A stretch of 64,000 nt of DNA from an uncultured Lachnospiraceae bacterium (GCA_910584845.1 CAJUDH010000002.1:1-64000), one strand, 5' to 3'. Shown: positions 24,396-33,205, numbered from the stretch's first letter. Notes: generated from the sequence alone by a model not told the origin. A program made the numbers and translations.

Positions 24396-24755
24396 TTATA
24401 TTTCCCTGCACCTAGGGCAGAGATAAAATACCTTTAAATCATAAGACAGGATCCCTTCTCCGAGCTGTTCTTCCAGGGCTTTTGTCAGGTCTTCAAAATT
24501 GATGTCCGATAATGCGCCACAATTCCGGCAGACCAGATGGTCATGTTTTCGGATTTTATCATATCGGTCAGGGGAACTTTCTATGGACAATTTCCGGATC
24601 CGGCCCTCCTGGCATAAAGTGTTAAGGTTATTGTATACGGTTGCCTGGACAACTTTCGGTTCGGTTTTTTTCAGTTCCAGAAAAATCTGTTCTGCTGTCA
24701 AATGCCCCTTAGACTGGTTCACTAATTCCAATATCAATTCTGCGTACCTGCCCAC
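24396..24755 (-). CDS. perR: Fur-family peroxide regulator PerR
   Basis: A 119-residue Fur/PerR protein, at the short end of the family (usually 135-150), because the N-terminal arm before the winged helix is trimmed. The DNA-binding helix is VVQATVYNNLNTLCQEG. The structural zinc site is formed by Cys76/Cys79 (CRNCG) and Cys113/Cys116 (CPRC), and the HDH motif is at 71-73. I start it at GTG behind AAGGCGGTGAA. Per-box-like sequences precede both this gene and rubrerythrin downstream, fitting an autoregulated peroxide operon. PerR is preferred over Fur or Zur because of this context; metal specificity is not proven. Confidence 0.87.
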   Translation of the reverse strand: MGRYAELILELVNQSKGHLTAEQIFLELKKTEPKVVQATVYNNLNTLCQEGRIRKLSIESSPDRYDKIRKHDHLVCRNCGALSDINFEDLTKALEEQLGEGILSYDLKVFYLCPRCREI

Positions 24756-24773
24756 TTCTTCACCGCCTTTGAA

Positions 24774-24788
24774 TTAGAATTATCCTAA
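24774..24788 (-). promoter_or_regulatory. Per-box-like site upstream of perR
   Basis: TTAGAAT-T-ATCCTAA matches the PerR 7-1-7 consensus at 11 of 14 positions, 18 bp before the perR start codon, within an AT-rich stretch containing a TATAAT-like sequence. Confidence 0.45.
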
Positions 24789-24799
24789 TTATAATATCT

Positions 24800-25109
24800 T
24801 TTCCGGTTTTTGTCGAGGGCAAATGGAAAAAAATCCTATTTTTTTTGGCATATCCTTACGGCCCCACTACGCCCCTGCCTTTTTGTTTTATTGGGCCCTG
24901 TTCCTAAAATTCAAATAAAAATAAACCGATAACCGTAATAACATGATGTTTTACGGTTGACCGGTTTTATGGTTGATTGGTTCTGCGTCAATGTGTCTGC
25001 TTTTTCAGCACAAAGGCCTTTTGGCCTTTTATACTTATTATCCTTTCATGCCTGAGCCCCGGGCAGAGCAACTTTCAAGGGCAGTACCGGCCTGGCACCG
25101 GGACGGGAA
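24800..25109. other. Intergenic region, about 310 bp, nothing recognised
   Basis: AT-rich left part with T runs downstream of the perR control region, then short direct repeats TTTTATGGTTGATTGG / TTTACGGTTGACCGG near 24945-24980. No open frame with a start signal. Confidence 0.35.
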
Positions 25110-25646
25110 TTATTCAAATTCTTCCAAATGCCGGGAATACTCTTGGATGGCATTCCCGCTGTTTACTTTTTTGAAAATTTCCATCCTTTCCTCCCCGTCT
25201 AAATATCCTCTAATATTAAACGTCAACAATAAATTTGAATGATTTTGGTTTAAAACTTTTCGAAAACGTGCCAGAGCATTTTGGCAACATCCTATTATTT
25301 TTTCACAGTGTCTATCAAAAGCTTCTGAATACACATGGGTTTCCGGGCCTGAAAAGATACTGCCGTTTTCAGCTAAATATTTGCCCATATCCGTTGAGAT
25401 AGCCTCAAACGCATGGTAGAGTTCCCATTCTTCTTCACAATATTTATAATAGCCATAATCTTCGGAATCCGGTTCGGCCTGTTCCTCTAAATAATGTGTG
25501 GTATTTGCGATAACGCCAATAGATTCCATCCCTCTGGCACAATCAAGCGAAAAAATATAAAGGTCATCCTTTTCTTCCGCCCACTTATCTAAAACAGCCT
25601 CCATCTGCCCAAGCACATCATTTTCGAACTTTTCATAGTTAAACAT
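25110..25646 (-). CDS. DUF4303 domain protein
   Basis: A 178-residue acidic soluble protein of the DUF4303 type: an N-terminal helix, DDLYIFSLDCARGMESIGVIANT, a KYCEEEWELYH segment characteristic of the family, and a C-terminal CEKIIGCCQNALARF helix with FNIRGYLDGEERMEIFKKVNS. DUF4303 proteins are frequent as immunity-like genes in polymorphic toxin neighbourhoods, but direct function is unknown. Two other unusual small minus-strand genes and a frameshifted relic lie upstream, which supports that reading. No convincing Shine-Dalgarno beyond GGGGGAT is seen ahead of the ATG. Confidence 0.8.
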   Translation of the reverse strand: MFNYEKFENDVLGQMEAVLDKWAEEKDDLYIFSLDCARGMESIGVIANTTHYLEEQAEPDSEDYGYYKYCEEEWELYHAFEAISTDMGKYLAENGSIFSGPETHVYSEAFDRHCEKIIGCCQNALARFRKVLNQNHSNLLLTFNIRGYLDGEERMEIFKKVNSGNAIQEYSRHLEEFE

Positions 25647-25702
25647 TTATCTTATCCCCCAAAACTTCATTTTACCCTGTTTGCCCACAGGTGAGCAGAG
25701 AG

Positions 25703-26104
25703 TCAGTGCCCCTCTATATTATGCGCAAACGGAGCCGATGAATTGATGTAAATTGTATAATACCCGTCTTCTGTTTTATCCACATAGCAGTCCCATCCGT
25801 CAAACACATAATATTCCGACATACAGTCCTCAATCTCTGCTTTTTGCATTTTTGTTGAAAATATAATAGAGGACAGACAATCAACATGGTTTCCCGTCCC
25901 CGAAGTATTCCCGGTTTCCGAATAAACACTTATGACCTCCATATCCGGAATTTCACTTTCTAAATGCATCCGCAACGTATCGGTTTGTTGTTTGGTAGCA
26001 ATATGGTTTATGCACATGCCAAAAATTTCATACAGCACAAAAGTTACGATTAATAGGATCGGCAGAGATAAAAGCGCAATCCCCAGTCTTTTTAACCACT
26101 TCAT
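25703..26104 (-). CDS. Membrane-anchored small protein, unknown
   Basis: A 133-residue protein with one N-terminal membrane helix (WLKRLGIALLSLPILLIVTFVLYEIFG, residues 3-28) and an extracytoplasmic domain of about 100 residues containing DMEVISVYSETGNTSGTGNHVDCLSS and YVDKTEDGYYTIYINSS. I do not recognise the family. The ATG at 26104 is chosen because it directly precedes the membrane helix; the open frame extends 31 codons further upstream with a GGGGG tract there, so the start is uncertain. It lies between DUF4303 and another unknown gene on the same strand. Confidence 0.65.
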   Translation of the reverse strand: MKWLKRLGIALLSLPILLIVTFVLYEIFGMCINHIATKQQTDTLRMHLESEIPDMEVISVYSETGNTSGTGNHVDCLSSIIFSTKMQKAEIEDCMSEYYVFDGWDCYVDKTEDGYYTIYINSSAPFAHNIEGH

Positions 26105-26202
26105 AAAATTATTTCCACTACCCCCTTCCTTTCTCCGTTTGGTAAATTGGAAGCCGAAGGGCAGCCCGAAACCGCAGCCCGACGGTAAATGGAACATTGA
26201 TC

Positions 26203-26649
26203 CTATCTGTTATATTCTGCTTTCAAAGGGGCTATGACCTCTGGATTCTGTTTGACCCAAGCCATGGCACAGCTACATAGGACCGTGGTCAACCGGTCAT
26301 CTATGAGGCCTTTGTCCCCATTCTCTTTTAAGAGCTGGATCAGCACTTCTGCAACTTTCAAATCTTTGTCGTCAAATCCATTACCCAATGAAAGGTATTT
26401 TAAGAAAGCGTCCAACATTTTATGAAAATCCTCATCCCAGTTGATACAACCGTTACCCAAAAACTCATGCTGCACCCTGCCTGCAATCCGGATCATTTCC
26501 CCCTGCGCGGTTTGTGCTTTCCCATAAGGTGGAATAAGGTATTCCCAAAGGGTTTGAAATGCCTGGTCCTCGTCCCCTTCCGGGACATGGATGGGTGAAA
26601 CGCCGTCATGGACCATTTTTTCTTTGGATTTTTCATTATTTTCAGCCAT
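26203..26649 (-). CDS. Hypothetical soluble protein, possibly immunity-like
   Basis: A 148-residue mostly alpha-helical protein with no family I can name. The start is MAENNEKSKEKMVHDGVS behind GAGGGGG; five upstream in-frame codons are dropped. Visible segments are QAFQTLWEYLIPPYGKAQTAQGEMIRIAGRVQ, then WDEDFHKMLDAFLKYLSLGNGFDDKD and a C-terminal helix TTVLCSCAMAWVKQNPEV. A helical composition with acidic charge and its position beside DUF4303 are compatible with an immunity protein, an inference only. Confidence 0.65.
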   Translation of the reverse strand: MAENNEKSKEKMVHDGVSPIHVPEGDEDQAFQTLWEYLIPPYGKAQTAQGEMIRIAGRVQHEFLGNGCINWDEDFHKMLDAFLKYLSLGNGFDDKDLKVAEVLIQLLKENGDKGLIDDRLTTVLCSCAMAWVKQNPEVIAPLKAEYNR

Positions 26650-26814
26650 TGTAATCCCCCTCAAAATTCAAGTTTATTGATACCATCATTATAGCGCAAC
26701 CCCTTTCCCGTTGGAATAGGTTTTATAAAAATTTTATTTTATCCGATAACCTTCCCCCTGCTGGCCCTTCCCTCTTTTTGCCCTTTGCTTTGATAATCAG
26801 CCCTTGCTGGCATT

Positions 26815-27306
26815 TTATGTGATTTGCCCTTTACAGGGAATCCGGCCTGTAATCCGCATTTCCGCACCCAAAGGGTGCGTACCTGATAGGCCGTAACTTT
26901 TCCTGAACCACAAAATCCCCTTACCGCCCTGCTGCAAAGGATCGTCCCGGCCTTCCTTATTCATTTTTCGGTATAAATTTAAATATACATCGTAACGTTT
27001 TGTTGTATCTCCATTGCCTACACCGTTTTCCCTAAGAAATTCCTTCTTCGTTAGTTCAAACATTTCGTCCTTGTTGCTTTCCGGTATCGCAATTACTTTA
27101 CCCTTTTCTACCCGTTTTTTTCTGTGGCAACTAAACCAGACAACCCCGAAAAGGGGCTAATATAGTCACCGCCGCTGCCATAACGGCTCATTCTGTTTTT
27201 AATTGCTTGAACATTTGTATACCCCATACCATTGCCTGTTGTATTTGTTTTTAATGTTCCGGAAATACTTTGAAGAAGAAAATTATAATTTAGAATTTCA
27301 GGTATG
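26815..27306 (-). pseudogene. Frameshifted 3' relic of an unknown gene
   Basis: Reading the minus strand, an open frame without start (from about 27306) gives ILNYNFLLQSISGTLKTN, NRMSRYGSGGDYISPFSGLSG and LVATEKNG before a TAG. In the next frame the sequence continues VEKGKVIAIPESNKDEMFEL and GDTTKRYDVYLNLYRKMNKEG, to a stop at 26815. The switch occurs at a run of seven T (27115-27121; A on the coding strand), so a single-base slip explains the break. The 5' part is missing against rlmD. The whole, about 160 codons, may be the C-terminal end of a larger, perhaps toxin-type, protein. Confidence 0.6.
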
Positions 27307-27309
27307 TTT

Positions 27310-28821
27310 TTACCTCTTTATTTGCACCACAGCCTCCACATGCCTGGTCTCCGGAAAAAGGTCATACCCCCAAACCCCTTCCGCCTGGTACCCCAGACCC
27401 TGAAACACTGCCAAATCTCTGGCCAGCGTATCCGGCCCGCAAGAGACATATACCACCCGTTTCGCCTTCACTGCCGCCACTGCTTTCACAAATTCCTCTG
27501 TACTGCCGCAACGGGGCGGATCCATAATCACCACGTCCAGCCGTTCCCCGTCCGCCGCCATCTGGGCCATGAACTGCGTGGCATCGTTGCAATAGAATTG
27601 AATGTTGGATACTTTGTTGCGCCGGGCATTCTTCACTGCGTCGCGGACCGCATCCGGATTCGATTCTACTCCGACCACCTGCCTGGCTTTGCCGGACGCA
27701 AGGATCCCCATTGTCCCAATGCCGCAATACGCGTCCAGGACGGACTCCTGCCCGGTCAGCTCTGCGAGGGCAACCGCTTTCTGGTACAGGCGCGTTGTCT
27801 GCACTGGATTCACCTGATAGAAAGACCGGGAAGAAATCCGGAAACGGTATCCGCACAGTTCATCTTCTATATACCCTTTCCCCCACAATATTTGCTCCCG
27901 TTCCCCCAAGACCATGTTGGTGTCCCGCCCGTTGATGTTCTGAACGATTGTCGTAATTTCCGGATGTTTCCGCAGCAGTTCCTTTACAAAGTTATTTTTG
28001 GACGGAAAAACCGGCGAAGCCGTCACCAGCACCACCATGGTTTCCCCGGTGGCAAACCCACGGCGCACCAGGACATGGCGTAAGAGCCCGTACCCCCGGT
28101 CTTCATCGTAAGTCCGGATTTTAAAAGATTTTACCAGCCTGCGGACAGAAGCAATTATCTCGTCTGCTTTTTCATCCTCAATCACACACTGCTCCACCGG
28201 TACCAGTTTGTGGGTTCCTTCCTGGTATACGCCGGATACCACTTCCCCTTTCCGGTAGCCAAACACCGCATGGACTTTATTTCGGTAATGGAGCGGGTTT
28301 TCCATCCCCACAATGGGATATACCTTGGCAAATTTATGCAACTGTTTATTTAATTGCTGCTGCTTCAACTTCAATTGTTCCTCATAAGGCAAATGGAGAT
28401 ATTGGCAGCCGCCGCAAATCTGTGATACCTTGCACAGGCGGCCCGTATGTTTCACCGCCTTTTGCCCTTCCTCCATGTGATCCTTTTTTATCGCCTCCCC
28501 TTTCCTTGGGCCGGTTCCCCCCTTTGCCCCTACATCCTTTTTTGTCAATTGGCCTTTTGCCGCCTTTGCCTGGCCTCCCCCCCGTTCTGCCCTTCCCCTG
28601 CTGCTTATGCTTGCCCCGCTTTTTGCATTTTCCTTGCCTGGTCCTCTCCCCACGTTCTTTTCGCTTCCCCCGCCCGTAATATCCCTTTCCCCTTTTGCCT
28701 TCCCCCCGATTGCTTGCCCTTCTTTACGTCCCGTGCCGGGTTCCTCCTGCCTGCCTTTTCTTTTCACAGCCTCTTTCCTCATCTGTGTCCCCTTTCCCTT
28801 ACCGCTTATCCTTTTCTCCAT
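27310..28821 (-). CDS. rlmD: 23S rRNA (uracil-C5)-methyltransferase RlmD family
   Basis: A 503-residue SAM-dependent RNA m5U methyltransferase (RlmD/RumA-RlmCD family). The [4Fe-4S] cysteines are CKVSQICGGC plus the Cys in PVEQCVIED. The Rossmann domain has LDAYCGIGTMGI, and DPPRCG and YVSCGPDTLARDL supply the catalytic Cys region. Unusually, the first about 115 residues form a Lys/Arg/Gly/Glu-rich disordered tail and there is no obvious TRAM domain. I start at the ATG behind GAAGAAGAGG; an internal ATG at 28476 behind AAGGA would give 389 residues without the tail. The target is probably U747 and/or U1939 of 23S rRNA, which sequence alone cannot separate. Confidence 0.88.
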   Translation of the reverse strand: MEKRISGKGKGTQMRKEAVKRKGRQEEPGTGRKEGQAIGGKAKGERDITGGGSEKNVGRGPGKENAKSGASISSRGRAERGGGQAKAAKGQLTKKDVGAKGGTGPRKGEAIKKDHMEEGQKAVKHTGRLCKVSQICGGCQYLHLPYEEQLKLKQQQLNKQLHKFAKVYPIVGMENPLHYRNKVHAVFGYRKGEVVSGVYQEGTHKLVPVEQCVIEDEKADEIIASVRRLVKSFKIRTYDEDRGYGLLRHVLVRRGFATGETMVVLVTASPVFPSKNNFVKELLRKHPEITTIVQNINGRDTNMVLGEREQILWGKGYIEDELCGYRFRISSRSFYQVNPVQTTRLYQKAVALAELTGQESVLDAYCGIGTMGILASGKARQVVGVESNPDAVRDAVKNARRNKVSNIQFYCNDATQFMAQMAADGERLDVVIMDPPRCGSTEEFVKAVAAVKAKRVVYVSCGPDTLARDLAVFQGLGYQAEGVWGYDLFPETRHVEAVVQIKR

Positions 28822-28973
28822 CGTTACGCCTCTTCTTCCTTTTTTCTTGGTATGGGTTTCCCCTTTTATTTCGGCTTTTCCATGGCATAGCCGGAAATCA
28901 GGCCCATTGGGCTGCCTTTGTCCAAGCCCCCCGGCCATATTTCAAAATTCCTGGCATCCCTTTTCAAAAACCC

Positions 28974-29001
28974 TTGCATTTTCCCTTTTATCCGCTATAA
29001 T
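28974..29001 (+). promoter_or_regulatory. Promoter of the prolyl-tRNA deacylase gene
   Basis: TTGCAT (28974-28979) and TATAAT (28996-29001) are spaced 16 bp apart, 48 bp before the start codon. Confidence 0.6.
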
Positions 29002-29049
29002 AGTCCCAATAGTTTTCCGATTACCCATGTTTACCAGGAGGAAGTATTT

Positions 29050-29649
29050 ATGGACACCATCCACAGCGCCCCTGCCCTTGACGGCAGGAACCCACTTTTT
29101 TTCATTGACCCTGTTTTACATACAGGCCGGCCGGCGGACCCTGCCGGCCGCCTTCCCAGGGAAATGCGTACTTATGGCTTTTTGGACCAGCTGGGCATCC
29201 CCTATATACGCATGGACCACTCCCCCACCGCCACCATTGAAGATTGCCATGACATTGGCAAACGGCTGGGGATCGAAATCTGCAAAAACCTTTTCCTCTG
29301 CAATGCCCAAAAAACCAAGTTTTATTTGCTCATGATGCCCGGAAGCAAAAAATTCCGGACATCCGCCCTCTCCAGGCAAATCGGCAGTACCCGGCTCTCC
29401 TTCGCGGATGCCGGCCATATGGAAGCCTTGTTAGGCGTGGCCCCCGGTTCCGTAAGTGTCCTGGGGTTAATGAATGACCATTCCAACCAGGTCCAGCTGC
29501 TGATCGACCAACCGGTTATTGACCGCCATGAATATATTGGCTGCCATCCCTGCATTAACACCTCCAGCCTGAAGCTCCTTACTACAGACTTGCTGGAAAA
29601 GTTCCTCCCTGCAGTCCACCATCCTTATATCCTGGTAAACCTCCCTTAA
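29050..29649 (+). CDS. Prolyl-tRNA deacylase, ProXp/PrdX (YbaK-like) family
   Basis: A 199-residue free-standing trans-editing protein that hydrolyses mischarged Ala- or Cys-tRNAPro. It carries the YbaK/EbsC fold: YIRMDHSPTATIEDC near the N-terminus, KNLFLCNAQKTKFYLLMMPG with the conserved Lys, RLSFADAGHMEALLGVAPGSVSVLGLMND with the GxxPG substrate-binding loop, and EYIGCHPCINTSSLKL at the end. This layout and length match PrdX/ProX of clostridia. The ATG at 29050 follows AGGAGGAAGTATTT; the open frame upstream overlaps noncoding DNA. Own promoter at 28974-29001. Confidence 0.9.
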   Translation: MDTIHSAPALDGRNPLFFIDPVLHTGRPADPAGRLPREMRTYGFLDQLGIPYIRMDHSPTATIEDCHDIGKRLGIEICKNLFLCNAQKTKFYLLMMPGSKKFRTSALSRQIGSTRLSFADAGHMEALLGVAPGSVSVLGLMNDHSNQVQLLIDQPVIDRHEYIGCHPCINTSSLKLLTTDLLEKFLPAVHHPYILVNLP

Positions 29650-29663
29650 ATCGGGCAGCTTCC

Positions 29664-30044
29664 TTACCGTTTCTTTTGGGAAAACCCGCTGGCTTCCTTG
29701 ATCCACCCCATCAGCTCTTCATCAATCTCCTCCTTTTTCGAGATCAGGACATGATGGGTAAAACGGTTCGGGTATGGCTCTGTCACCACATCCACCCGTG
29801 GGGATCCTACTTTCCTCCCCAAACCATACGTTACCACAAGGTAAGGGTCAGGGCAATCTTTTTTCTTCCGTACCCGGGCAAAAGAAACACAGGCAAACAT
29901 ATGCCGGTTATAAAAAGATATTTGTGTTTTCTGTACTTTGATGGTAACTTGCCCGATTTCGGACAAAATACAGGTTTCCAAATGTTCATATAATGGCAGC
30001 GCATTCCGATTCTGGTCAAAAAACATTAATTTTTCTTCCTCCAT
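29664..30044 (-). CDS. DUF5655 domain protein
   Basis: A 126-residue protein with the DUF5655 pattern: PLYEHLETCILSEIGQVTIKVQKTQISFYNRHMFACVSFAR, then PYLVVTYGLGRKVGSPRV and the C-terminal RFTHHVLISKKEEIDEELMGWIKEA. The domain occurs alone and fused to DUF4287 in many bacteria and is suspected to bind nucleic acid or transport-related partners, without proof. Start at MEEEKLMFF behind AAGGGG; a 43-codon in-frame extension upstream has no start signal. It ends 14 bp from the convergent deacylase gene. Confidence 0.82.
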   Translation of the reverse strand: MEEEKLMFFDQNRNALPLYEHLETCILSEIGQVTIKVQKTQISFYNRHMFACVSFARVRKKKDCPDPYLVVTYGLGRKVGSPRVDVVTEPYPNRFTHHVLISKKEEIDEELMGWIKEASGFSQKKR

Positions 30045-30780
30045 CCCGACAGTCCCCTTCCGTTTTTTTGCGATAACAGCGGGAGGCGTTTGCGGCCTGC
30101 CCCGCGGCGCACCCCTGCCCTTCCCGATGCTTTTCCAGCGCCTGTGTAACGGGCAATCCCGGTATGATAACACGCTTATATCCGGGCAATCCTGTTTACC
30201 GTTGCCCCGTTACGGCTTCCATCTCTTTATTTGTTTCTGCTGCCCATCGGTTATCTGGTTCTCCGGCACGGCCCCACTACAGCCGTTGCCCTCCGTGGAC
30301 AAGGGGCCCACGGTTTTTCACCACAGGACAGGCCACGGTTCCGCCATGTTACTGGCGCCTGCCGTACTTCTGTACGGCTGGCCCTTAAGGCGCGCAGGAT
30401 GTCCTATCGGACTTCTATGGCACCAGCCGTACGTCCGTATGGCTGGCTCCGGTGCCTTGCCAGGCCCCAAGCCGCTCCCCTTATGGATCCACCTTTGCAA
30501 TAGCATTTTAATATTACATAGTATAACAAAACTCTTCCCAAAAATCTTGTATTTTTCTATAAAACTAAAATCAAATACAAAATCCGGGGCAAAAGCCCCA
30601 CGCCGGATCCCCCTTTCCAAGTGCCGTCATTAAGGCGGATGCCACCGGCTGGCGTATCCCCTTAAAAGGGCCGGTGATTTTTTATGCCTTACTGCTTTTG
30701 GCTGCGGCATAAAAGCCCCAGGCCCTGCCCCATTCCGCCTTAAGCCCCGTAACGTGTACATTTGCAATAAAATTTTCATC
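30045..30780. other. Structured intergenic region, about 740 bp, no gene seen
   Basis: No open frame with a start signal. Several perfect or near-perfect stems occur: GCCGTACttctGTACGGC (30361-30378); a longer stem 30419-30456 with outer arms GGCACC/GGTGCC and inner AGCCGTACG/CGTATGGCT; ATCCGG...CCGGAT enclosing GGGGCAAAAGCCCC (30582-30608); and TTTTATGCC...GGCATAAAA (30680-30714). The first two share the core AGCCGTAC. This may hold one or more structured RNAs or degenerate repeat units. Confidence 0.45.
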
Positions 30781-30789
30781 TTCTTCATA

Positions 30790-30819
30790 TTGAAAAAGGC
30801 CGGCAACCTACAGTATAAT
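30790..30819 (+). promoter_or_regulatory. topB promoter
   Basis: TTGAAA (30790-30795) and TATAAT (30814-30819) are separated by 18 bp, about 140 bp before the topB start. Confidence 0.55.
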
Positions 30820-30960
30820 ACATGGAGGATAATGCCTGGCCACACCCGACTGGCAGGCATGGAAGCTTACCGCAGTAATCATTACTGCCACGCCCCGCTT
30901 TCCCCGCCGCAATCAAACCACGGCTGAATCAGCTGTCAACAAACAAGGAGGCCCTGTTTT

Positions 30961-33189
30961 ATGAAATCACTGGTTATCGCAGAAAAGCCGTCCGTAGCCC
31001 GGGACATTGCCCGGGTAATGAGATGTCCCAAAGCCGGAAACGGCTATATGGAAGGGCAGCAATACATTGTCACTTGGGGGTTGGGCCACCTGGTGGAGCT
31101 GGCTGACCCGGAAGAATACAAACCGGAATATAAACAATGGAAAACGGAAGACCTTCCGATGCTCCCGGATCCGTTTAAACTGGTGGTAATACCCCAGACG
31201 TCCAAGCAGTATTCCGCCGTCAAGGCCCAGCTCCAGCGCAAAGACGTGGGGGAAGTCATTATCGCCACAGACGCCGGAAGGGAAGGGGAACTGGTGGCCC
31301 GCCTGATTTTAAAGAAAACCGGCTGCCGCAAACCCATTAAACGCCTGTGGATTTCTTCCGTGACAGATAAGGCGATCCGGGACGGTTTTTCCCACTTGAA
31401 AGACGGGCGGGAATATGACAGCCTCTATGATGCGGCCATGTGCCGTGCAGAGGCTGACTGGCTGGTAGGCATCAATGCTACCCGGGCCATGACCTGCAAA
31501 TATAATGCCCAACTTTCCTGCGGCAGGGTGCAAACCCCTACCTTGGCCATGATCGCCCGCCGGGAAAAAGCCATCCTGGACTTTGTCCCCCAGCCTTATT
31601 ACGGGCTGCAGGCCAAAAGCACGTCCCCGGCCCTGACCCTGTCCTGGCAGGACAAAGTTTCGGGGAGCAGCCGTTCTTTTGACCGTGGGCGGATGGAAAA
31701 ACTGTTACAGTCCCTGTCCGCCAAAGGCGCGCAGGTCGAAGACGTCCGCTCCACGGCCAAAAAAACCTCCCCCCCTCTTTTGTACGACCTTACGGAACTC
31801 CAACGGGACGCCAACAAGCGGTTTAACTATTCCGCCAAGGAAACGTTAACTATTATGCAGCGCCTCTATGAAAACCACAAAGTCCTCACCTATCCCCGGA
31901 CGGACTCCCGCTATCTAAGCCAGGATATCGTCCCCACCATAAAGGAACGGCTGCGGGCCTGCGGCGTAGGGCCTTATAAACTGCTTGCCGGAAAACTAGT
32001 AAACCGCCCTTTGCCCACAAAACTTTATTTTGTAGACAATAGTAAAGTATCCGACCACCATGCCATCATCCCCACGGAACAATTTGTCCAGCTGCAAAAC
32101 ATGACCGTGGATGAAAGGCGGGTCTATGACCTGGTAGTGCGGCGTTTCCTGGCCGCCATGTACCCGCCTTATGAGTACCAGCAGACCAGCCTGGAAGCCC
32201 GAATCGGCGGTGAACTTTTCCGGGCCCATGGCAATGTGGTAAAAAACCTGGGGTGGAAGGAAGTTTATGATGCTGACGCCAATGCCGAAAGCTGGGATAG
32301 CGACGGCCCGGAAACCGATGAGGACGGACAGCCGCCTGCTTTCCGCCCCCAGCAGCTTCCGCCGTTACACAAAGGGGACTTGCTCTCCGGCCTGGCCATT
32401 ACGTTGACCCAGGGAAAAACGAAGCCGCCTGCGCCGTTTAATGAGGCAACCCTTTTGTCCGCCATGGAAAACCCGGCTGCTTACATGGAGTCCGGGAACC
32501 GGGAGATGGCAAAAACCCTGAACGATACGGGAGGCCTGGGCACGGTAGCTACCCGGGCAGACATTATTGAAAAATTGTTTTCCAGCTTTTTACTGGAGAA
32601 ACGGGGCAAAGACATTTTTCTTACTTCTAAAGCCAAACAGCTTTTGGAGCTGGTGCCGGAAGACCTGAAAAAACCGGAGCTGACGGCAGATTGGGAATGG
32701 AAGCTGTCTAAGATTTCCAAAGGGGGGTTGAAACGGGATGTTTTTATGTCAGACATCCGCAGCTATTCCCAGGAACTGGTAAGCCAAATCCTGTCCGGGG
32801 AAGGGAGCTTCCGCCACGATAACCTGACGAACACCAAATGTCCGGTTTGTGGCAAACGGATGTTGGCGGTAAAAGGGAAAAACAGCGAAATGCTGGTATG
32901 CCAGGACCGGGAATGCGGCCACAGGGAAACCGTTTCCCGCACATCCAACGCCCGATGCCCCGTGTGCCATAAAAAAATGCAATTGCGGGGAAAAGGCGAC
33001 GGGCAGATCTTTGTCTGCACCTGTGGGCATAAAGAAAAGCTTAAGGCTTTCCAGGAACGCCGGAAAAAAGAGGGGGCCGGTGTGACCAAAAAAGATGTGG
33101 CAAAATATATGAACCAACAGAAAAAAGAGGCCCAGGAGCCGGTGAACACCGCTTTGGCGCAAATGCTTTCGGGCCTTAAATTGGACTAA
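30961..33189 (+). CDS. topB: DNA topoisomerase III
   Basis: A 742-residue type IA topoisomerase. The Toprim domain opens VIAEKPSVARDIARV and contains ATDAGREGELVARLI (DxD/E metal site). The catalytic region has YPRTDSRYLS, with the nucleophile Tyr, followed by KVSDHHAIIPTE. FNEATLLSAMENP and GLGTVATRADIIEKL complete the core. Two zinc-ribbon-like repeats end the protein (CPVCGKRM...CQDREC and CPVCHKKM...CTC), typical of Firmicute TopB. It decatenates DNA with single-strand passage. The aat gene starts 16 bp downstream, so both share a transcript. GGAGG precedes the ATG. Confidence 0.96.
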   Translation: MKSLVIAEKPSVARDIARVMRCPKAGNGYMEGQQYIVTWGLGHLVELADPEEYKPEYKQWKTEDLPMLPDPFKLVVIPQTSKQYSAVKAQLQRKDVGEVIIATDAGREGELVARLILKKTGCRKPIKRLWISSVTDKAIRDGFSHLKDGREYDSLYDAAMCRAEADWLVGINATRAMTCKYNAQLSCGRVQTPTLAMIARREKAILDFVPQPYYGLQAKSTSPALTLSWQDKVSGSSRSFDRGRMEKLLQSLSAKGAQVEDVRSTAKKTSPPLLYDLTELQRDANKRFNYSAKETLTIMQRLYENHKVLTYPRTDSRYLSQDIVPTIKERLRACGVGPYKLLAGKLVNRPLPTKLYFVDNSKVSDHHAIIPTEQFVQLQNMTVDERRVYDLVVRRFLAAMYPPYEYQQTSLEARIGGELFRAHGNVVKNLGWKEVYDADANAESWDSDGPETDEDGQPPAFRPQQLPPLHKGDLLSGLAITLTQGKTKPPAPFNEATLLSAMENPAAYMESGNREMAKTLNDTGGLGTVATRADIIEKLFSSFLLEKRGKDIFLTSKAKQLLELVPEDLKKPELTADWEWKLSKISKGGLKRDVFMSDIRSYSQELVSQILSGEGSFRHDNLTNTKCPVCGKRMLAVKGKNSEMLVCQDRECGHRETVSRTSNARCPVCHKKMQLRGKGDGQIFVCTCGHKEKLKAFQERRKKEGAGVTKKDVAKYMNQQKKEAQEPVNTALAQMLSGLKLD

Positions 33190-33205
33190 AGGAGGGATTG
33201 CGCAT

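Noticed and set aside
28422..29335. Long plus-strand frames rich in Phe, Pro and Leu opposite the 5' part of rlmD
   Set aside because: They are the complement of the purine-rich rlmD tail; the minus-strand frame continues into a recognised enzyme.
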